This document shows positions 61,801 through 64,000 of a stretch of 64,000 nt of DNA, in pieces. How positions within the stretch are numbered: the stretch's first letter is position 1; every line of letters begins with the position of its first letter. The notes below the pieces were generated by a model. The model searched no databases, was not told the DNA's origin, and saw nothing but the letters and a program-made list of their open reading frames with translations. The translations under genes and the position numbers were made by a program. This stretch comes from Casuarius casuarius (Eukaryota > Chordata > Aves > Casuariiformes > Casuariidae): assembly GCA_003342895.1 (NCBI GenBank), contig PTFA01000112.1, positions 835,588 through 899,587 on the forward strand. Reading direction: 5' to 3'.

Positions 61801-63290
61801 TTGAATCTGTGGCCAATTTCAACTAAATTTGATGGAGTGGTAGAGGTTCCAACAACATTATGCTCTTGCAAGTGTTATAAAAACAGCGGCAGTATTGAGG
61901 AGAGAAAGCCAAATAAGCGTTACCCCTGAGGGAAATGCAAGTAAAATTTAGTTGTTCCATACTTAATTTGAAAGAAACCCTGGCCAACCAGCACACGTGC
62001 ACTGACGAGCCAGTCACTGTGCTCTCTCTCATCTGACAGGGGCGTTATACAGAAGTAGCATCACGTTTGAGGACAGGAGATCTAGGGGATACAGGATAGA
62101 GTTTGACGGAAACTTCCACTGCTGGGAAAGCTTTTATTATTTACTGATAGCAAGCCAGTATTCTATAAGCAAGCCAGTTTGTTAAAGCATTAGCACACAA
62201 TCAACTGTATAGCTCATTGCACTGAAGTTCATTTTCAGAACTATGCACTCTAAAGAGTGTAACCAAATACTAATAAAACCTTGATGTTTGCAGGAATGTT
62301 AGATTCTTGAAGTTTTGGGATAGGGAAAGCACTTTAATAATTGCTTGCAGAACTGTAAAGGAGGATTAAAACTCATAGGAAGTCATATAAACGAGAAACA
62401 ACATTTCTGCAAATACTGACCCATCTTTATTTGCTGTATCATCTGTTGGTTTTATACTGGCTGCTGTTGGCTCTACAGAAGGCTTTGAAGTATTAAGGGA
62501 ATTGGCTGCATTAGAATCTAATGACATGAGTTGCTGGTTACTTTGAGAAGACATCATTGAGCCAGCCAGAGATCCAGATATTGGGATGCTATTGAAAAAC
62601 GCTGTAGAAAAATCCCTAAGCAAAAAGACAGACAAAACAACAAATATATTTTCTCTGAAATACTTCAAAAAAATCCCTAAGCAAAAAGACAGACAAAACA
62701 ACAAATATATTTTCTCTGAAATACTTCAAAAAAAGTCTTTTCAACTACAACATTCATACCATTGTTCCCTTTTCCACATATGGATATACACATACAACCT
62801 TTAAAAGTTCCTCTAATCAAGAGTCGTTCCTCTTCTTTAAAATGAAGCTAAAGCCAGTAAGTAGTAATGCAGATAGGAACCTCAAGTACCTTAGAGTAAT
62901 TTTCACTTATCTATAGTGGTAGATCACAGGAAGTAACCTTATCCGTTAGAAGTTTAAAAAAGGCAGCCATTCTGGAGGAGATAATCATTCTTTCAATTCT
63001 AACAACTTACAAGTTATTCTCAGATTTTATTATTAAGAGAACACAGGTCGAACACATTTCATAAATAAGTACTTGCAGGATATTCCCAGCAAATGTTTTA
63101 AGATGCCATGAGATTAAAACAGGTCCAAGTTCTTAGTGTGCATCAGGAAAAAAAATCCACATAAAAAGGTCAGGAATGATTTTAAAAACTACTTCCAAAT
63201 GTACCCAGTGTCCAGCTGAGCTATGCAGAGAGGCGTGATCCTTCTCCGACCGTCTGCTGTCCGTGTTTCAACTTGCTTTTTTAAGAGATT
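48110..63290 (-). CDS. HIRA: HIRA histone chaperone, C-terminal part (13 exons)
   Basis: HIRA is the scaffold subunit of the HIRA-UBN1-CABIN1 complex, which deposits histone H3.3 in the nucleus independently of replication. Thirteen exons on the minus strand join in frame into 576 codons plus TAG: 63290-63205, 62615-62421, 61032-60862, 59298-59094, 58306-58202, 57418-57270, 55829-55668, 54852-54794, 53730-53625, 52069-51947, 50634-50471, 48871-48783 and 48226-48110. The length equals the C-terminal ~57% of the ~1,017-residue vertebrate protein. Visible landmarks are RRRITP of the ASF1-binding B domain in the first exon, the basic stretch KKKKGRPRK in the exon at 59094-59298, and the C-terminal HIRA domain (e.g. 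LSVFSACGRRLL, SSHEYRHWLLIYARYL) ending in QEQLDILRDK. That domain binds CABIN1 and self-associates in characterised vertebrates. The N-terminal WD40 propeller lies beyond the right edge. Oddities are a duplicated acceptor at the 62615 exon and a microsatellite abutting the 55829 acceptor. Family assignment is very secure. Confidence 0.97.
48227..50470 (-). other. HIRA last two introns
   Basis: Introns 48227-48782 and 48872-50470. They include a short CA tract at 49252-49265 and AT alternation around 49950-49960. Nothing else recognisable. Confidence 0.8.
48783..48871 (-). CDS. HIRA: HIRA penultimate exon
   Basis: 89 bp, acceptor catattcag, donor gtaagt. It encodes FEYRLRELCKDLLGPVHYSA then GSQWESTVM, ending on a codon boundary before the last exon. 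Confidence 0.96.
50471..50634 (-). CDS. HIRA: HIRA C-terminal domain exon
   Basis: 164 bp, acceptor gttttgtag, donor gtgaga. It encodes SGRQAARLFSMPHLVQQETT, LAYLENQIAAALMLQSSHE and YRHWLLIYARYLVNE, one of the most conserved helical segments of the HIRA C-terminal domain. Confidence 0.97.
50635..51946 (-). other. HIRA intron between the 52069 and 50634 exons
   Basis: 1.3 kb, AT-rich, with a T-rich stretch near 51080-51101. It also holds a G-run cluster at 51789-51807 (G9-T-GG-A-G6) about 140 bp past the donor of the preceding exon. Confidence 0.8.
51947..52069 (-). CDS. HIRA: HIRA C-terminal domain exon
   Basis: 123 bp, acceptor ttttttacag, donor gtatgc. It encodes NLVSDKQDSLAQCADFRNSL and then PSQEAMLCSGPLAVIQGRTS. 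A 55-bp alternating pyrimidine-purine tract begins about 135 bp upstream (minus sense). Confidence 0.96.
52205..52259. repeat. 55-bp perfect alternating pyrimidine-purine tract
   Basis: TA/CA/CG steps alternate without a break from 52205 to 52259, including CACGTGCGCGCACACACACA and flanking TATATA steps. Such a tract can adopt Z-DNA under negative supercoiling. It is in the HIRA intron upstream of the 52069 exon. Confidence 0.95.
53625..53730 (-). CDS. HIRA: HIRA C-terminal domain exon
   Basis: 106 bp, acceptor gatttgtag, donor gtaagt. It encodes SDATVSQILLTQHGIPVMS, then MSDGKAYCFNPSLST, ending in TG of the Trp codon. Confidence 0.96.
54794..54852 (-). CDS. HIRA: HIRA C-terminal domain exon (59 bp)
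   Basis: Short exon with acceptor attttcag and donor gtaata. It encodes DVHKQTAIVRDESLQTILS with split Trp and Gly codons at its ends. The phase agrees with both neighbours. Confidence 0.95.
55668..55829 (-). CDS. HIRA: HIRA C-terminal domain exon
   Basis: 162 bp, donor gtaagt. It encodes EIVSVACEKRTLSVFSACGR and continues through ISTLHCTGSYVMALTTAATL SVW. Its acceptor is preceded directly by an 11-copy ATTT array (see the repeat at 55835-55878). Confidence 0.96.
55835..55878. repeat. (AAAT)11 microsatellite at a HIRA 3' splice site
   Basis: Eleven uninterrupted AAAT units, 44 bp. In the HIRA sense it reads (ATTT)11-TTTAG|TGAG, so it ends three bases before the acceptor AG and replaces a normal pyrimidine tract for the 55829 exon. 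Confidence 0.97.
56095..56270 (-). repeat. Possible ancient interspersed repeat tail
   Basis: On the minus strand: GCCCGAAGAAGCGTTCATAT, ACTCAAAAGCTCAACTATTT, CTTGGTCTAATAAAAGATAC, TGTCTCTGCCTGC. The order (GAAGAAG ... AAAGCT ... TTGGTCTAATAAAAGATA) resembles the 3' tail of an old amniote interspersed element known to me only by pattern; I cannot name the family. The 62-codon open frame across it is not regarded as a gene. Confidence 0.4.
57270..57418 (-). CDS. HIRA: HIRA C-terminal domain exon
   Basis: 149 bp, acceptor tgttcttcag, donor gtaagg. It encodes ISTDPSMYLEVENEMTTVGG, SKLSRLKCNREGKEWETVL and TSRILTAAG, ending with TG of a Cys codon completed by the next exon. Confidence 0.96.
57419..59093 (-). 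other. HIRA introns flanking the 58306 exon
   Basis: Introns 57419-58201 and 58307-59093. They contain a CA tract near 58089-58106, a T-rich stretch near 58176-58187 and a T-run at about 58772-58788. No other feature. Confidence 0.8.
58202..58306 (-). CDS. HIRA: HIRA exon, start of C-terminal domain
   Basis: 105 bp, whole codons at both ends. It encodes SPATLASEKDAACISAPALA, LKLPTPIPQ and KSFTLQ. The acceptor is ttttttccag. The donor gtaagt follows an A at -1. The exon matches the SAPALALKLP block of vertebrate HIRA. Confidence 0.95.
59094..59298 (-). CDS. HIRA: HIRA exon with acidic Ser cluster and basic NLS-like motif
   Basis: 205 bp. It reads LKDQNLIKDNKPKDILE, then the acidic SSSDSEEK cluster, then KRKLELEGETVEKKKKGRPRKDSRL. 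The basic run is a probable nuclear localisation signal, and GRPRK resembles an AT-hook core. It ends at VQ|gtaaaa. Confidence 0.95.
59299..60861 (-). other. HIRA intron between the 61032 and 59298 exons
   Basis: 1.56 kb, AT-rich. Contains the C/G hairpin at 60028-60057 and an irregular CA/TG-rich stretch near 60558-60610. Confidence 0.8.
60028..60057. repeat. Perfect 10-bp inverted repeat with C/T loop
   Basis: AGATGCCCCC (60028-60037) pairs with GGGGGCATCT (60048-60057) around a 10-base loop of C and T. A stable intronic hairpin in either RNA sense. Confidence 0.9.
60862..61032 (-). CDS. HIRA: HIRA linker exon
   Basis: 171 bp, acceptor ttgatag, donor gtaaga. It encodes an Ala/Ser-rich stretch and then the conserved KIEPMKAFDSRFTERSKAT, followed by a variable NTNQTVVDR segment. 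The conserved block is typical of vertebrate HIRA between the B domain and the C-terminal domain. Confidence 0.95.
61033..62420 (-). other. HIRA intron between the 62615 and 61032 exons
   Basis: 1.39 kb AT-rich intron. No repeat, RNA gene or extra exon recognised. Confidence 0.8.
62421..62615 (-). CDS. HIRA: HIRA exon (Ser/Asn-rich linker start)
   Basis: 195 bp reading GDFSTAFFNSIPISGSLAG and a Ser/Asn/Thr-rich linker ending in ANKDG. Donor gtcagt is weaker than the usual gtaagt. The acceptor cttag|GGATTTTT is duplicated exactly 61 bp upstream (alternative exon start at 62676). I chose 62615 because it keeps the frame to the preceding exon; the upstream copy introduces a TAG. Confidence 0.93.
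62608..62734. repeat. Perfect 61-bp tandem duplication containing a HIRA 3' splice site
   Basis: Bases 62608-62673 are identical to 62669-62734 (offset 61, no mismatch). The unit contains the pyrimidine-rich tract, the acceptor cttag and the first eight bases of the HIRA exon, so two identical acceptors exist: one before 62615 and one before 62676. Confidence 0.97.
62735..63204 (-). other. Rest of the HIRA intron between the 63290 and 62615 exons
   Basis: About 470 bases between the 61-bp duplication and the B-domain exon. AT-rich; nothing recognised. Confidence 0.8.
63205..63290 (-). CDS. HIRA: HIRA exon with B domain
   Basis: 86 bp, acceptor ...caacag, donor gtacat (non-consensus at +4). 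It begins in phase 0 with NLLKKQVETRTADG and continues RRRITPLCIAQLDT, ending with two bases of a Gly codon. RRRITP is the core of the B domain that inserts into ASF1 in characterised HIRA orthologues. This is the most 5' HIRA exon in the window. Confidence 0.95.
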
Positions 63291-64000
63291 CTGTTGGGAA
63301 ATACATTTCATTACTGTTTCTGATAAATAGAAAAGTTTGTTTGTTTAACCTCAACTGACAGGTAGGTGTATTAGATGAAAGATGTTCCACAATTAAATTT
63401 ATTAACAGAGATGATTTTTTTCTGTATATCATCTTTGGACTGCACTATTATTGTGTGGACGCTGGCTCAATCTATATTCCTATTTATGAAAGTGTATTTT
63501 AGTACTGCAACTTTTTTGACCAATAATAGGTGTTTATTTTTCTAATAGAAGTTTATATCGTACGAAGTACAACAGAACTCTAATTCTGAGTACTGCTCTC
63601 AGGCCATACCATAATAAAAATTATTTCTGCCCTCAAAACAATGTATTTTTAATTCTAGATGTATCCATTTCTAGACAAGGCATTTTTGGAGAATGTAACC
63701 TGCTTTCCACATTATGGAGGCAAGTCTGAAACATTCTCATCTTTATGCACTGAATCCTTCATTAACATTGCTCTCCTGTGTTTAGGAAGGAATTAAATAA
63801 TGTTCCCAACCTCTCCCATAGAGAAATTACAGTACAGTTCTATAGTTAGACTGCTTTTAGCCATCTTTGATTTCCTTTCTACACATCCATATTTAGCACA
63901 CATCATAGAAATATCCACAAGCCTCTTCCTGCATGGTCTTAATTCAACTTAAAGCATTTTAACTCTTCAGCAAGCCTCAGGAATATCAATTGTCCCATTC
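63291..64000 (-). other. HIRA intron upstream of the B-domain exon (partial)
   Basis: 710 bases to the right edge. No further HIRA exon was recognised, so it is intron continuing beyond the window. Confidence 0.75.

Noticed and set aside
1..64000. Endogenous retrovirus, intact LINE/DNA transposon, CRISPR array, tRNA or rRNA
   Set aside because: No reverse-transcriptase, integrase or transposase motifs in any frame, no paired long terminal repeats, no regularly spaced repeats, and no tRNA or rRNA core sequence noticed.

Overview
The window is vertebrate nuclear DNA: short exons in long AT-rich introns, consensus splice sites, CpG islands and simple repeats, with no prokaryotic features. The decoded proteins are close to vertebrate HIRA and PPIL2 as I know them. 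Their sauropsid-like residues, the moderate intron sizes and the low density of young transposons suggest a bird (or another sauropsid); the species cannot be named from the sequence alone.

Two protein-coding genes lie head-to-tail on the minus strand. From the right edge to about 47.3 kb is the 3' part of HIRA, the histone H3.3 chaperone subunit: 13 coding exons, 576 codons plus a stop, the same length as the C-terminal part of the ~1,017-residue vertebrate protein. It covers the ASF1-binding B domain, the basic linker and the whole C-terminal HIRA domain. The stop codon is at 48110-48112 and a poly(A) signal at 47301-47306. After a spacer of roughly 1.8 kb comes a CpG island with a 449-base N gap (44990-45438), then PPIL2 (U-box plus cyclophilin, spliceosome-associated), which fills the rest down to the left edge. 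Eleven PPIL2 coding exons (numbered 2-12 here) can be read at 44951-9354. They encode nearly all of the N-terminal half (U-box, linker, start of the cyclophilin domain). Exon 1 with the start codon is presumably in the gap, and the catalytic cyclophilin exons lie beyond position 1. All 24 exons splice in frame with no frameshift or stop.

Noncoding sequence makes up about 96% of the window. PPIL2 has very long introns: 14.8 kb (28147-42907), 9.9 kb (13955-23848) and at least 9.35 kb (1-9353). They carry several isolated CpG-rich patches, a few degraded MIR-like SINE remnants and homopolymer tracts. HIRA introns hold the most unusual structure. A perfect 61-bp tandem duplication copies a 3' splice site so that the extra segment ends in an in-frame stop. 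An (ATTT)11 microsatellite forms the pyrimidine tract of another acceptor. There is also a 55-bp uninterrupted alternating pyrimidine-purine tract and a perfect C/G hairpin.

I found no CRISPR array, tRNA, rRNA, intact transposon, endogenous virus or novel multi-gene system. The splice-site duplication in HIRA is the observation I would check first.
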